DNA of 64,000 bases, taken from the NCBI RefSeq assembly GCF_002105155.1, contig NW_019028988.1, forward strand, positions 845,195 to 909,194. Direction: 5' to 3'. Every line of letters begins with the position of its first letter. The stretch's first letter is position 1. Under the pieces are notes generated by a model. The model worked only from the letters and a program-made list of their open reading frames with translations. It did not search any database and had not been told where the DNA came from. The DNA is from Lobosporangium transversale. Taxonomy: Eukaryota; Mortierellomycota; Mortierellomycetes; Mortierellales; Mortierellaceae. Shown in pieces: positions 12,401 through 24,900 of the stretch. The translations under genes and the position numbers were made by a program.

Positions 12401-13625
12401 CAAACGCGAAGCTAGAATGGCTTCGGAGGATGACTGGTCAGACTCGGATTTCGACTTTTTGAAAGATGAAGAAGAGAACTATCGACTGATGCGGATCCGA
12501 GTTCGGAAGATTCAGCGGACACGTGGACGATGGAGTCTGCGCGATGAAATGATGGCGGAGGAAGAGTGTTGTGATAGTATGCAGGAGCATGGGGGAGATA
12601 TTAGGCAAGAAGACGAACAATCCCATGCTCGAGCAGAAGGAGAAAAGATCAAGCTATTGATGGACCCATCCGTAATCAACTATGGATTTGACAGCTGTGA
12701 TAGCGAGTATATTCTGGATTATCATCAAGGACCACTCTTCAACAATGTAACATGGCCTGAATTTTCGGATGTCAAGGAAGATGGTAGCAGTGGCAGTAGT
12801 AATAGCAACGTCAACAACAGCAGCAATGTTAATAGTAACGGTGGTAATTGTGGCAGCAACGACAGCAATAACACCAGCAACAACAATATTGTCAGTAGTC
12901 AGCCAGCTAATGCTGTAGTGGCGACCAATAGTAATTTAAATGATGATATCAGTCCTTCTACCCTATCTACTACCGTTAGTACCACTAACATTGCAGGAAC
13001 TACGGCAACAGCCTGTCAGCGAACAATTGACATGACCTCAGAGGCCATCACGCAGGGTGTGTCGGCGAATGCTTTTCCAATGTCACCTATTGGTCAGGAG
13101 TTCGCATCTCTGAATATTGCTACCCCAGAAGCGGAAAGAGTTTTCAATTCACAAGCGTCAATTTCGCCTTTGTCGCCATTGTCTAATGAAGCACCACCAG
13201 CTATGTCATGCATTGAAGGAGAAACTCCAAAGCTGCAGCAGCAAGTTGATCAGTGGGCATTATTTGTGGATCACTGTGATGTTCCAAAGACCGAGGACAA
13301 TATGGGTATCGGTCGTCGGAGTATGGAGATATCTATGTCTGGACTTAGTGTTAGTGATGAACTCAAAGGGGTGATTTCTCCATTGGAACATTTGTCTGTG
13401 GCTCTTCCAGATACAGAGATCGCTGTTGTATCTGCAGAATCGAATATAAACACTAGTACTACTGTTGCTACTACCGCGACGGCTCCAATTGTTCAAGAGG
13501 GTCAACAACACCATCATGATCCAATGGAAGAAATGGCAGAGTCTCAGCTCATATCAGTAACAAGTTTGGTTGTAAAGGAGGAAATTGAAGCGGAGAATTT
13601 CATTGGATGGTCACTTTGTGAATGA
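9436..13625 (+). CDS. Forkhead (winged-helix) transcription factor
   Basis: Two exons, 9436-11046 and 11130-13625, give about 1368 residues. The forkhead domain starts near residue 491 (RPAISYAGLIIQVLIES, LTLSEIYSAIMNNHPYYR) and is split by the single intron inside recognition helix H3, between NGWQ and NSVRNSLSLNKAF; it ends with GCFWALRPD. The rest is low complexity: Ser/Thr/Pro-rich N-terminal 490 residues, a central acidic patch (EDDWSDSDFDFLKDEEENY) and an Asn/Ser-rich stretch encoded by AAC/AGC/AAT repeats at 12790-12900. The start chosen is the first ATG after the poly(T) tract. In H3 the usual R-H-N-L-S reads R-N-S-L-S, which removes the conserved histidine that normally contacts bases. 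I cannot assign it to a named fungal forkhead. Confidence 0.93.
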
Positions 13626-14079
13626 ACAAAGGGTGACGGCCGCGATGTAGTTTAATTGTAAGCTGGATATGGCCTTTTGGCGATATAAATGGAGCATGAA
13701 AGAGCACATTATATTTGTCATACAAAAAAAAAATTACATACTTCCTCATATATATACAAGCACAAAGCATTGCCAACAATTTGTAACCATACACTTTTTT
13801 TTTTAATTCCTAAAATAGTTTTTTTTTTTTTTTTTTTTTTTTTTTACATTTCTTTTTTTTTTATATATTTATTAAAGCATCATGTTTGCAGACGTTGTTT
13901 ACATCATGGTCTCACAAGCATCCCTGGACAAATGCTGTGGTGATTGATTATTGGCTGGATCTTGTTGCAGATATGACAATGTCTACACGTGATGGATATG
14001 AGAAGGTGTAGGGATGTGGCATTCATCATCCGAGTTTGGACATCTTGACGCTATTTCTATTCATTAGCTTTTTGTCAGG
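13626..14079. other. Spacer between forkhead and EDEM-like genes
   Basis: This holds the 3' region of the forkhead gene with several T runs (13820-13845, 13852-13861) and then the short promoter of the downstream gene. No gene is visible. Confidence 0.5.
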
Positions 14080-16208
14080 ATGTCTGAAATGCATGGGACA
14101 GAGAAACCATGGGTAAGTCCGACAATAGGATCGCCACAATTAGGAGGAGTTTGTACAAGCACTCTTGCTGGTTCAACCCCAGCCGGTGTCGCGCAAGGAC
14201 AACCGGACTTGGACTATGACTTCAACTCGACTTTGGGAGGTTCTGTCTTGGCAAGTAAACATGAGTCAAGAGATTTAGCTAGTACCAATATCAGAGAGAA
14301 TACTTTAGAATCACTTGAAATCCACGATGGCTACAAACAGAGTGATCAACAGCAACAGAAGCATGGATCTGTAAAACAAATTAAGGAAGCAATGGAAGAG
14401 AGACCGAGCCACATTCAGCGTAGCATTGATCGCGAGAATGTTGCTGCTGCTGCTGCTGCTTCTGCTGGTGCTGCTGCTACAAATAATGCAAATACTGGAG
14501 GTGGCATTCGACCGTGGCTCCTGATCTTGATAATTTCTGTGGTGCAAATGCTTCTCTCATCGATGCTGCCATCCAATGGAGTAGTTAATGCATCATCCGA
14601 TCAAGTAGGGGATCCCAGAGGCGGTCGCGGTGGAACAGAAGGAAACGGGAATAGAGGAAATAGCCATCAAAATGGTGCGGAAGGAAAAGGAAGAGATTAT
14701 AACCGACAGTATTTCCGACAATGGCCTCCGATTTCCGATATCAAAACAGCAGCTGGAACAATTGTGACGGAGCGAATGACAGAATCACGTCGACTACAAC
14801 TTCGCGAGGAGGCTAAGAAGATGTTCATGCATGGATATCAAGGATATTTGGATTATGCGTTCCCAATGGATGAGTTGAATCCAGTGGCCTGTTCAGGACG
14901 AGGACCAGATCGAGCGAATCCAGATAACATTAACATCAATGATGTATTGGGGGATTTCTCATTGACCTTGATTGATTCATTGGATACATTGGCAGTGATG
15001 CGAGAATTCGAGTTGTTTCAGGAAGCCATTGAGAAGATCAAGAAATATGTGCGAGATTTCGATAGAGACAGTCGAGTTCAGGTGTTTGAAGTGAATATCC
15101 GAGTGTTAGGAGCGTTATTATCGGGTCATTTGTATGCAACAGATCCGAAATTGTCAGCGCACCAGAGTCAAAGCCAATATCAAAATGTAAAAAGAAAAAA
15201 ATACCAGTATCAAGGAGAGTTACTGAGAATGGCAGAGGATCTTGGAAAGAGGTTGATTAAGGCGTTTGAGAATACACCGACGGGATTACCATGGCCTAGA
15301 GTGAATTTGAAGAGAGGAGTGTTGAGAGAGGAGTCCATTGAGAATTGTGTGGCAGGAGCAGGAAGTTTATTGTTGGAATTTGGAGTGTTGAGTCGACTCA
15401 CAGGTGACAAGAGTTATGAGGTAAAAAGAGCATTGGACTGTATATATTTGTCGTTTAAATCAGTTGTGACATGTATTGATTTTTTTTTTTATATGACCTT
15501 GCTTTCCTTCTCTGTAATAGGAAGCAGCAAAGAAAGCACTTCATGAACTATGGAAACGGAGATCAAAGATTGGATTGATGGGGAACACGATCAACATCAG
15601 TACAGGGCAGTGGATGTCGTCAATGACAGGAATCGGTGCTGGCACAGATTCCTTCCATGAATACTTGATCAAATCATATGTCCTTTTTGGAGATGAGGAG
15701 TACTTTGTGATGTATGAATCCGCACAGGAGGCAATCCGACGGACATTGTTGCATGACTCCAAGTATTTCTACAAGCATGTCAATATGGAGGATGGGACAC
15801 TGATGGCCCATTGGGTTGATAGCTTATCGGCTTTTATGCCAGGTGTCCAGGTAAAACTAACCTGGTTAAAATGTGAAAAAAAAAAGGAAAAAAACTAATA
15901 GATCATCTATCGTTGGTAACTAATATATAAACATTTTTTCTTTTATAGGTACTAGGAGGCGATCTTGAAAGTGCAATCAAAAACCACTTATATTATTATA
16001 ATATTTGGCGTAAATACCAAGCTATTCCAGAACGCTTCGATTTTGTACAGCAGACGGTCGCTATCGCCAATTATCCCCTACGCCCTGAGTTTATAGAATC
16101 AACCTATTTTCTTTATCGAGTAAGCTATCATACTTCTATCATTGTTTTTCTTTTTATTTTCATCTGCTTATCCCTAGGCCCTGGAAACATTGACAAAAAC
16201 ACTGTTCA

Positions 16209-16242
<34 letters not shown>

Positions 16243-18289
16243 CTTGTTTGTTTGTTTATCAATTAATAGGCAACAAAGGATCCATTCTATCTCGAAGTGG
16301 GTGAGATGATTCTTCGTGATCTACAGGCATATACCAAGACTAAATGTGGCTGGGCATCGCTTAGAAGTGTCGTTGATAAGAAACACGAGGATCGAATGGA
16401 AAGTTTTGCACTGTCAGAAACAATCAAATATCTTTTCCTACTCTTTGATGAAGAGAATATCCTTCATCATGAGCTTAAAGATTCCAATTTTGTGTTTACA
16501 ACCGAGGGACATATCTTATATTTGGATATAAAATATCTCAGCCCGAATTCGAAGGATCGTGTAGTGGAAAGTCAGATGTCTACATCAAAACCAAACTTTA
16601 TCTCTAAGGCAGCGCAGTCAGTAGTAGCGGCTATTTATGGAGAGCATGCTCACAGTAGGCTTGTCAAGACAACGCCTACGGCAGCCGCATCAGTAGCAAC
16701 CGCAGCACCTGTCTGTAAAGCTTATTGTGCACCGGAGACATTCCTGAAGAGCATAGTCTATCGACCAGATGCAGATTTTGCTCGACAGATGGTAGGCGCG
16801 CGTGAGGATATTCGAGATATATTAGAAACGGATCCTAAAGGGTATTGCGAAGTTCCGACCCTAGATGTGGAGCGGGTGATTGTAGAGTTTATAGGTCCTC
16901 CTAAGAAAACTATCTTCGACCTTAATGATAATTATGAAGAGAATACTGATGACCATACCAAGGAGCCACCTATCAAGGCTGCATTATCATCAGATGAGCT
17001 CAAAGACCCGATGGTGATTCCAATCAAGAAGGGTGTGTTTGTCAACAGAGTTGTGGGTGTGAAGATGCACATCCAGTATGATAGCGCGCAGAACGGATAC
17101 CGAGCTGTCAAAGGTCAGTGAATAAACGGGTAAAGTTTTAGAAGTCAAGACCGCATACACTTTGAGCATAGCCTTATCGTTTTTACCTTCTAATTTTGTT
17201 GTCTACTTACCTACCTCTCTCCTTCCATCCCCTCTCCTACATATAGTGGAAGACTATCCTCTAAGCTCAAGTTGTAGCGTGTATGTTGAGCAGTCATCAA
17301 TGAAGCCACTTTGGGACTCATATCAACGTGCACAGGCTGCTCACTTACGTCTGTTCAAGGTCCAGCCATCGAGTGTAGATGGAATGGTGATTGTAAAGGA
17401 CTTGTCAATTATGCCTGCCCAATTTGGGACTTGGCGGCCTAGACTACTGGATTATAACCAAGCAGCGACATACAATACTTATGAGACAACATTGAAAGAC
17501 TACCAAGTGGAAGAGGAGATCTCTTTTCAACCTCGATGGGACCGTGAGCAAGAGGATACATATCAACGACAACAGCAGCAACAGCAGCCTTTATCCGTGC
17601 CTCTTCATGGTTCCGCCACATCAGCAAGAATGACGAGTAAGAGGCGCTTCCCAACAAAGAGATTCGCCAGGATAGAAGACAATACTAATGGTTGCCAACC
17701 TTATACGACAGCTCAATCTAATTTGGTTAAGAATAAGATAGTGGCGGTAGATCGAGGTGGTTGTCTTTTTATTTTGAAGGCCTACTATGCACAGGCTGCT
17801 GGAGCACACAGTATGATTGTGATCAACACAGACGACAACGCGTTTGTAATGACAGGTGCGAATGCAAACAAGTCTTCAAGCTCTTCTTCATCGTCAGCTC
17901 CTACTTCTGAAAGCAATGAATCATCTGAACCACAAAAGAGTCATGACCAAGAGATCAATGATGACTTATTGCTAGGGGATAATATCCATGATGATGAAAT
18001 TGATATCCATGTTGTGATGGTTGGCCATTCTCAAGGCCAACAATTATTGGAATGGATTCAAGAGGAGAGTCTTAATGATCCATCGATGAGTTCTGACACG
18101 AATGTAATCGATATGGATGCAGCACAGGAGCAAGAGCAGAGACAACCGGCGCTGGTGTCAACGGTCGTAATGGCGGGAATTGTACAGCGCAAAGTCAGCA
18201 AAGAAGAGATGGCGAATGCACGCTTATCTTATGATGGTCTGCCGATTGTCAATATTATTCCCGTTAGTATTCCTAATGGACACCTTTAA
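14080..18289 (+). CDS. EDEM/Mnl1-like GH47 alpha-mannosidase-family protein with PA domain
   Basis: Five exons, 14080-15420, 15521-15850, 15949-16119, 16270-17113 and 17247-18289, encode about 1242 residues. The family trims mannose from misfolded glycoproteins in the ER to mark them for degradation (ERAD). A hydrophilic N-terminal region of about 144 residues precedes one hydrophobic segment ([20 protein letters not shown], about 145-164), suggesting a type II membrane anchor. The GH47 domain begins near residue 228 and shows [92 protein letters not shown] and FTTEGHIL. A protease-associated (PA) domain follows at about 1042-1100 ([20 protein letters not shown]). The GH47-plus-PA arrangement resembles EDEM3. 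The glycoside hydrolase core looks intact. A Ser-rich stretch interrupts the PA domain. Confidence 0.93.
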
Positions 18290-18462
18290 ACATAAAAAAA
18301 TATTACTTTACAAATTTTATTATATACCGTGTTATATTGGCACGAACAACCGTAATTTACTACTGTTGAATATTTACAAGAAACGGAAAAAAAGAGTCGA
18401 AGAATGACACGAGACATGATCTCTTGCTCTTTTTTTTTTTTTTTTTTTTTCTGGAAAAGAAA

Positions 18463-19556
18463 TCAGATCGGTAAAATGCTTGAATAAAGTTGGTTCAGTC
18501 TGGCCGTCGTAAACAAATTCAAAGGATTCGCAGTGGATGTTTGGGTTGTGCGATTCTTCTCATAATCTTCTTTGATTTTGGAGACTAACTCCTGAAATAA
18601 ATCTATGTCCTGGTCACGAATATTGGTGAATGCAACAGCTGCTGTTTGCCTCTTGTGAATGAGAGTCCCAAGACGAAGCTTTCCATCCACGATTGCAACG
18701 GGGATATGGTGTTTTCGACAGAGTGCAGGTATATGAAGAACAAGATCCACAGGGTCGGTATCATAGGCTAACATGATGAGAGTGGCTTTACTGGTCTTGA
18801 TAAGATCTTCAATATGATTGATGCCAAACTTGAGGAAGTAAGGTTTGTCTTTGTCACTGCTATGTTTATCGGAGGATGACGGGATGGAAAGAGTCGAAGA
18901 AAAAGAAGGATCTTGAACTACCTCATTCCCATGCTCAAAACCTTCGCCTTCTCCTTCTTCATGTCCTTGTCTTTCATTGCCACAAGTTTTTAGACTTATA
19001 TCAGGTCTGCTGATCAATGCCTCATTGTTTATAAAAGTTCCTTCCCTTTGAGGGCTTTGTGTAAAAGATTTATCGAGCAGCTTCAAGCGACTCTTTTTTT
19101 GAGCTCGAGTCTCAGGACAGTATTGACTTGCAAATTTATACAATTTTTTGGCGATGGATTTATCCAAAGGACGTGTAAATTGCTTGATTTCAGGGTTCAA
19201 TTTTGGGAACATACCCATATTGGCGAGTTGCATGCGATAACGACGTTCCCGATCACGAGCTGTATCAGGAACTTTTGGAATCCGAACATTAGTAGCAGAG
19301 CTATTCTTGCTTCTGCTCTTACTGCTGCTATTGCCGTTGCTACTGTCGTTGTTTTTTATTCTTGTAGAAGGGCAAGGATCATTGCAATAAAGAGCTGATT
19401 TGATTGCCTTGGGCTGGAATCAAATAGAAGACGCGTCGTGTTAGCATGAATGATGCAATACTCGAGACAGGAAGAAAATAAAAAGCATACCATTTGTGTA
19501 AATCGCAAACGAAGCTTGCGCGGAATTATGAAAGGAACAAAGCATAGGCTCGTCAC
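18463..19556 (-). CDS. Diverged eL8 (RPL7A/L7Ae-type) ribosomal-protein paralogue
   Basis: Two exons, 19556-19491 and 19413-18463, give up to 338 residues. If translation starts at the ATG closing exon 1 (19493), the protein begins MPKAIKS, like eL8 proteins, and the intron sits just after the start codon, as in many ribosomal protein genes. The matching parts are the region around KQFTRPLDKSIAKKLYKF and YCPETRAQKKSRLK, and the L7Ae RNA-binding core with KFGINHIEDLIKTSKATL, YDTDPVDLVLHIPALCRK and GKLRLGTLIHKRQTAAVAFT. The conserved eL8 N-terminal segment is mostly lost, an acidic/Ser-rich insert of about 70 residues splits the domain, and the C terminus differs. It is probably a paralogue with a changed role, not the standard ribosomal copy. 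Its upstream side faces the retrotransposon. Confidence 0.8.
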
Positions 19557-19590
19557 CAGCCTGTGTGGCTTATGTGTATTGCATTAACGC

Positions 19591-19953
19591 TGTTGGTTTT
19601 AGTTTTAGTCACGTGTAGAGGGTTCGCCACCAACTATTTAACGAGCAACAGCTCAGGAAAATCTGGCTCCTTGTTCCTTATTTTTACACAAGAGCCATTT
19701 GAGTACTGACTGTTCTCGTCCAGGTAAAGAGCCCTCACAACGTTCGTCGTTAGTAGCCATAGATCATTAAAGGTTCCTTATTTTTACACAAGAGCCATTT
19801 GAGTACTGACTGTTCTCGTCCAGTCTTCGAGTAGTGTGTGTGTGTTCTTTTATTGTGTTAGAATTATTTATCTATCAGCTGGAAGTGACCGGCTTCATAA
19901 TCCACCAAAACGACCTAAATCTCCTACCACATCTGCCCCTAAATTTTGCAACA
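19591..19953 (+). repeat. 5' LTR (363 bp, with internal 51-bp duplication)
   Basis: It starts TGTTGG and ends GCAACA, so the ends form a short inverted repeat. A 51-bp segment occurs twice, at 19673-19723 and 19773-19823, with a 49-bp spacer between. The 3' LTR has only one copy and no spacer. The next seven bases (atatttc) also follow the 3' LTR, so the exact end could lie 7 bp further on. A TGG at 19961, just beyond, could begin a primer-binding site. Confidence 0.88.
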
Positions 19954-19990
19954 ATATTTCTGGTGATCTACGCAGGGGGTGGCAGCTACA

Positions 19991-21751
19991 ATGTCTTCCA
20001 ATTTATCGATTCTTCTTACCATGATCCCGAAGTGGCCGTCGGCAGAGGCTGAGGGTCTAACCGCCGCGACATGGATCAGCGATTTTGGAGGTGTTATCGA
20101 AGGAGAAACCCTGAGCAACAAGTTGATGTTCGTCGAGAGGCAGGCGACAGGCAAGATCCAACGCTGGATCAGGCGCTGGAGGATGACAAACAAGACGAAT
20201 GGTGCCTGGAGCCAGTTCGTCAGCGATTTCATCATGGAGGCCTCTACCCCTAGAAGCCAGGATGTCACCCTGGACGAGTTGCATTCTATTAAGCAAGGAG
20301 AAGATGAGACGACAGCCAACTATGTACAACGAATGAAACTTACCATGGAACTCCTCGACCCAGAGTCTGGTTGCGACGCACAGCCGTACAAGATCCCAAC
20401 AGCCACCGAGCGTCTACTGGCGTACAGATTTTGCAAGGGTTTGAGGCAAGACCATCCTTTCAAGGTCAAGAACAAAGAAGCGCCTGCGACCTTGAAGGAA
20501 ACCTTCGAATCAGTGACACAATTGGTTGAAGGAAATCGTTGGGGCATTGACACCACTGAGAGCCGTGTCATAGCTCGCAGCAACGCTGAGCATGCTGCAC
20601 CAATCGAGACGAATGTTCTGCTTGGATCGACCCTAGTGCCGAGGACGCACTACTCTGGCTTCCTAGCGGACTTCAAAGACGACAAAGAGAAAGTTAATCA
20701 ATTAAGCGTAGACGAATTAACAGACATGTTCGGAGCCTGGACCCTTGCTGCCGAGGAGCGAACTCCGGAGGCGCGAATCGCTCAGACTATCTCAAGAATG
20801 AGCCCGGCTGTAGCGAGGCGAGTGTTTGGTTCCTCTGAATTGGCCAAGCATATTAGAGTGGAGGCTAGACCTAATGCCGTGCTCCAACCCGCCGAAGTTC
20901 GAAGTCAGCAGGCTATCCCTATGGCCCGTAGAACCTGCCATAAATGTAATCAAGAGGGGCACCTCTTGTCGTTCTGCCCATTGGTGGAATGCTTCCGATG
21001 TGGCGAGCGAGGCCATACTTCGAAGGTTTGCACTAAGGAACAAGGAAGCCCCGCCACAGGCGCCAATAGCGTCCCATTGGCCACTCAAACTAACTCCTCG
21101 CTAAGAGTGCAAAGTTTAGAAATCTCCGCCACTAATGTCGCCCAATCATTTATCACGACTAAGCCACAGCGATTAAATTCGACAGGTGCCCAGCGACGTC
21201 GCAGTGAGAGGACAGGCACTCCTGCAGGTCCATCGTCTCAACGAAGAGAGGAAACGAGAGGCACTACTCCACCTGTCCGAGGAATGCAGTGGGAGGCTGA
21301 GGCATCCACTAGTAGTGCGCAACCTTCTGGGGACCCCCACTTCCAGACAGTGACTTTTGATGACAGAGCGGTCGACGGGCGAGAGAATAATGTTGCAGAA
21401 GCTCCAAATGCGACGCCAAAGCGTACCAGGAAGCGCGTCATTCCTGATCCAGTGTTCGTTGATGCGGTCGAAGGATTGAATTTTGATTTGGCCACTCACT
21501 CCAAGTACCGTGGAAAGATGGCAGTGCAACTCAAGGCAGCTGTTACCGAGGCCTGGGCCCGCCATGCCCCTCCAAGAAGAAGCAAGCCTAAGAGGAGTCA
21601 GTCAGCAATAGCTATGGCCAGGAACGTTCAAGGTGGCAAGGGTGATGTCACGACCGTCACCGCCTTGGGACGAGACTTCAACAACGCCGTTATTGATCCA
21701 GGCAATGACCATACTATGATGGCCTACATGTGGCAAACGCACTCGGACTGA
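19991..21751 (+). CDS. Ty3 element Gag plus start of protease
   Basis: About 586 residues from the ATG at 19991. The N-terminal two-thirds is a retrotransposon Gag/capsid-type region. Two CCHC zinc knuckles follow (CHKCNQEGHLLSFC and CFRCGERGHTSKVC), which bind the genomic RNA. A basic, Ser/Arg-rich linker leads into the start of an aspartic protease, where the catalytic triad reads D-P-G (IDPGNDHT) in place of the more common D-T/S-G. The frame then stops at 21751 because of a one-base shift within the protease. Downstream protease residues continue in the next frame from about 21730. Confidence 0.9.
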   Translation: MSSNLSILLTMIPKWPSAEAEGLTAATWISDFGGVIEGETLSNKLMFVERQATGKIQRWIRRWRMTNKTNGAWSQFVSDFIMEASTPRSQDVTLDELHSIKQGEDETTANYVQRMKLTMELLDPESGCDAQPYKIPTATERLLAYRFCKGLRQDHPFKVKNKEAPATLKETFESVTQLVEGNRWGIDTTESRVIARSNAEHAAPIETNVLLGSTLVPRTHYSGFLADFKDDKEKVNQLSVDELTDMFGAWTLAAEERTPEARIAQTISRMSPAVARRVFGSSELAKHIRVEARPNAVLQPAEVRSQQAIPMARRTCHKCNQEGHLLSFCPLVECFRCGERGHTSKVCTKEQGSPATGANSVPLATQTNSSLRVQSLEISATNVAQSFITTKPQRLNSTGAQRRRSERTGTPAGPSSQRREETRGTTPPVRGMQWEAEASTSSAQPSGDPHFQTVTFDDRAVDGRENNVAEAPNATPKRTRKRVIPDPVFVDAVEGLNFDLATHSKYRGKMAVQLKAAVTEAWARHAPPRRSKPKRSQSAIAMARNVQGGKGDVTTVTALGRDFNNAVIDPGNDHTMMAYMWQTHSD

Positions 21752-21930
21752 AGTTAGAGCCTGCTACTCGTGCGGTGCTATTAGCCCATGGGTCCTTCCA
21801 GAAGCTTGCGGGCCGCACAAGACCTATCGATATTTATGTGTCCGGGATCCCCTTGAGAATGTCGATGGGAGTGATCGACTGTAAGGCACATATGACTTCC
21901 TCCTTGGCGATGACTGGCTCAAGGCGCTGA
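21730..21930 (+). pseudogene. Middle part of the Ty3 protease in a shifted frame
   Basis: This 67-codon frame carries the centre of the retropepsin domain (NALGLKLEPATRAVLLAHG, GVIDCKAH). It overlaps the end of the Gag frame by 22 bases. It is left again near 21895, after which the sequence LLGDDWLKALKAKADW is read in a third frame. Each change is explained by one missing base, near 21725 and near 21895. No slippery heptamer of the usual kind is evident, so I read these as damage. Confidence 0.75.
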
Positions 21931-24900
21931 AAGCCAAGGCTGATTGGAGCAACGGTATCGTGTACTACGTGGAGAGTGAGGGAAGGACTATCACCCTTGG
22001 TGGCGGTCTAAATGTTCGCGCCTCAACCCCTCAGCCTACGACATCAACGTACTTGTCTGATGAGAGCGATGAGTATGATGATGAGTACGACGACTATGAG
22101 GATGACGAATCAATCTACGAGACGGAAGAATCCGATGCTGATGCAGGGTACAGAGCCTTGAGAGTGAAGACAATAGAGGTTGGTGACCCGGATCTGCAGG
22201 CGATGACCGCAAGAGTGTTCTCTAGCAAGATACAGTGCGAGAATGACGATGCTCGCGTAAAAAGGCAGCCGTTCGCGGTTGACGGAGTCAACGTGGACAT
22301 CAACCCAAATTTGTCCAATGAGCAATACGGACAGATTGTGGAGTTACTTGAAAAGAATAAGGACAGGCTGACTACCAACCTTGAGGACCTCGAAGTGACG
22401 TCTATTTTAGAACATGAGATCAACATTCAACCAGGCGCCAAGCCAGTGTACGTAGGATGGTGCAAACGGTACTCGCCGAAGGAGCTTGACTTCCTTAAGA
22501 AGAGTGTTGATGATGAGCTTAAGGCAGGAAAAATCATAGAGATGGAGAGCGAGTGGTGCGCGCCGCTGAGTCTTGCTCCTAAGAAAGACGGATCCTTGCG
22601 CAAGTGCGTCGCATACATAGGCCTAAATAAGGTTACCGAAAGGGAGAGCTGGCCACTGCCAAACATCGAGGAAATACTTGACAACTTAGGCGGATTCGAG
22701 TACTACAGTAGCCTGGACGGATTTCAAGGTTATTACGTGATTGGCATCAAAAAAGAGCATGTCAAGTATCTTGGCTTCCGTACGCCTTTTGGGACGTTTG
22801 CATACAAGGTAATGCCATTTGGGCTCAAGAACGCGCCACATACCTTCAGTCGCTTCGTTAGAAAAGTGTACTCAGACCTTATCGGAAGAGTGCTTGAGGC
22901 GTACATGGACGATGTGTGCGTGCGCACGATGACCTGGGGAGAGCATTTGAGAGCCCTCGATCATACGTTTGCGGCAGCTCGCGCAGGAGGAGTCAAGTAC
23001 AAGACTAGTAAGCTCCATTTCGGGTATGACAAGGTGAAGTTTACTGGCCACGTGGTCGGCAAAGATGGAATTGAGGTCATGCCAGACAAAGTTGACAAGG
23101 TCAAGAATTTCACCCCATTACGTAGCAAGGAAGATGTACGTGCATTCTTGGGCTTGACGGGCTACTATCGAAGGTTCGTCGAAAGCTACGCTCAGATTGC
23201 AGAGCCGCTGACGAGGCTCCTCAAGAAAGGTGCAAGCTTCACCATGGGTCCTGAACAGGTGGCCGCAGTAAAGGGTCTCAAAGCCAAGTTAATTCAAGCT
23301 CCGGTACTTAAGGCTCCAGATTTCGAGAAGGATTGGGTGGTCTCGTGTGACGCCTGCAAATACGCTATGGGCGCAGTGCTAGAACAAGAAGATGAGGAGG
23401 GTAAGTTGAGACCGGTCTACTTTTACTCGAAGACCTTTCAAGGAGCCGAACGCAACTACTCTACCTTTGAGCAAGAGTGCCTCGCCGTTGTCATAGCCGT
23501 CAAGAAGTTTCGGCCTTACATCCTGGGTAGGTCCGTTGTCGTTTACACAGACCATGCGCCACTCAAATGGTTGTTTTCCAAGACTGATCTGACTGGTCGA
23601 CCTGCGCGGTGGCAGATGATTCTGTCGGAATTCGAGCTGGTCATTAAGACCAAACCAGGTACGAAGAACGGCAATGCAGACGGGATGAGTCGCATTATGT
23701 CGGAAGGAATAGCCACGGATGACATCGATGACGAGGTGCCAGAGTGTCTGAGCCGAAGGGCAGAATCCACAGGAGAAAAGTGGCTGGCGAGCCAATGGTA
23801 CGCGAACTTCTACATGTACCTAGCCGAGATGAGACTGGAGTTAGAAGACAAAGTTGAAATGAGGAGGATCAAGAGACAGGCATACAGGTTTCGACTGACG
23901 AAGGAAGGTGACCTACTGTATAGAGATGCCGACAACAGAGAGAAGAGGTGCGTAGTTGAGGATGAAGTCGAAGGTGTGCTGAAGGAGGCACACGACAAGG
24001 GCGGTCACTATGGAGCAGAGTCTACCCTAGCAACAGTTCGTGACGTGTGTTGGTGGCCAACGATGAGACGGGATGTATTCCACTGGGTCAAGTCTTGCGG
24101 CCGTTGCCAGCAATTTGGAAGTCGAGTGAAACATAACAGGTTGCATCCTACGGTCTCCGAGTTCCCATTTGAAGTTCTCTTCGTTGACTTGATTGAGAAC
24201 TTAGTCGAAACGCCTAGGGGGATGACCACCATAGTCGTCTTCACAGATTCCTTCACCAAGTGGACTGAAGCACATGCAGTGGCCAACAAAGGCGCGCAAG
24301 GCGTCCTAGCTGTTCTATTTATGAAGATTATCTGTCGGTTCGGGCTCCCTGTTATGATTAGATCGGATGGAGGCCCCGCATTTCGTAACGAATTCAAGAC
24401 TTTCTGTGACCTCTGGGGGATCAAGCACGTCACTGGTTCGACAAGGCATCCGCAAAGTCAGGGACAGGTCGAGGCGACAAATAAGCTTATCGAGGAGCGA
24501 CTGAGGAGAGTACTGCCAGCTGGATCTAAGGATTGGGATGCATTCCTACCGAAAGCAGTATTCGACGTGAATTGTCGAGTCGTTAGGAGCACAGGAGTGT
24601 CGCCAATGGAAGCACTTATGGGCTACACAGGACAGTCAGCGTTACGGCGACTGTTCGCGGACGACAAGTTCCTCGTTTCAGCAGAGGCACCGGAAGAGAA
24701 CGATGTAGTCCTAGAAGAAAGCATGGCGAGATTTATCGTAAGAAGAGAGGGAATCCGTGAGTATGCATACTCATGCAAGCTTAATGCCAATGACAGGATG
24801 AAACGTTACTATGATCGACGTGTTCGCCCACAATCGTTCGAAGTAGGATCAAGGGTTTACATGTTCAATTTGGATTTCGTCACAGGCTTTGGACGCAAGC

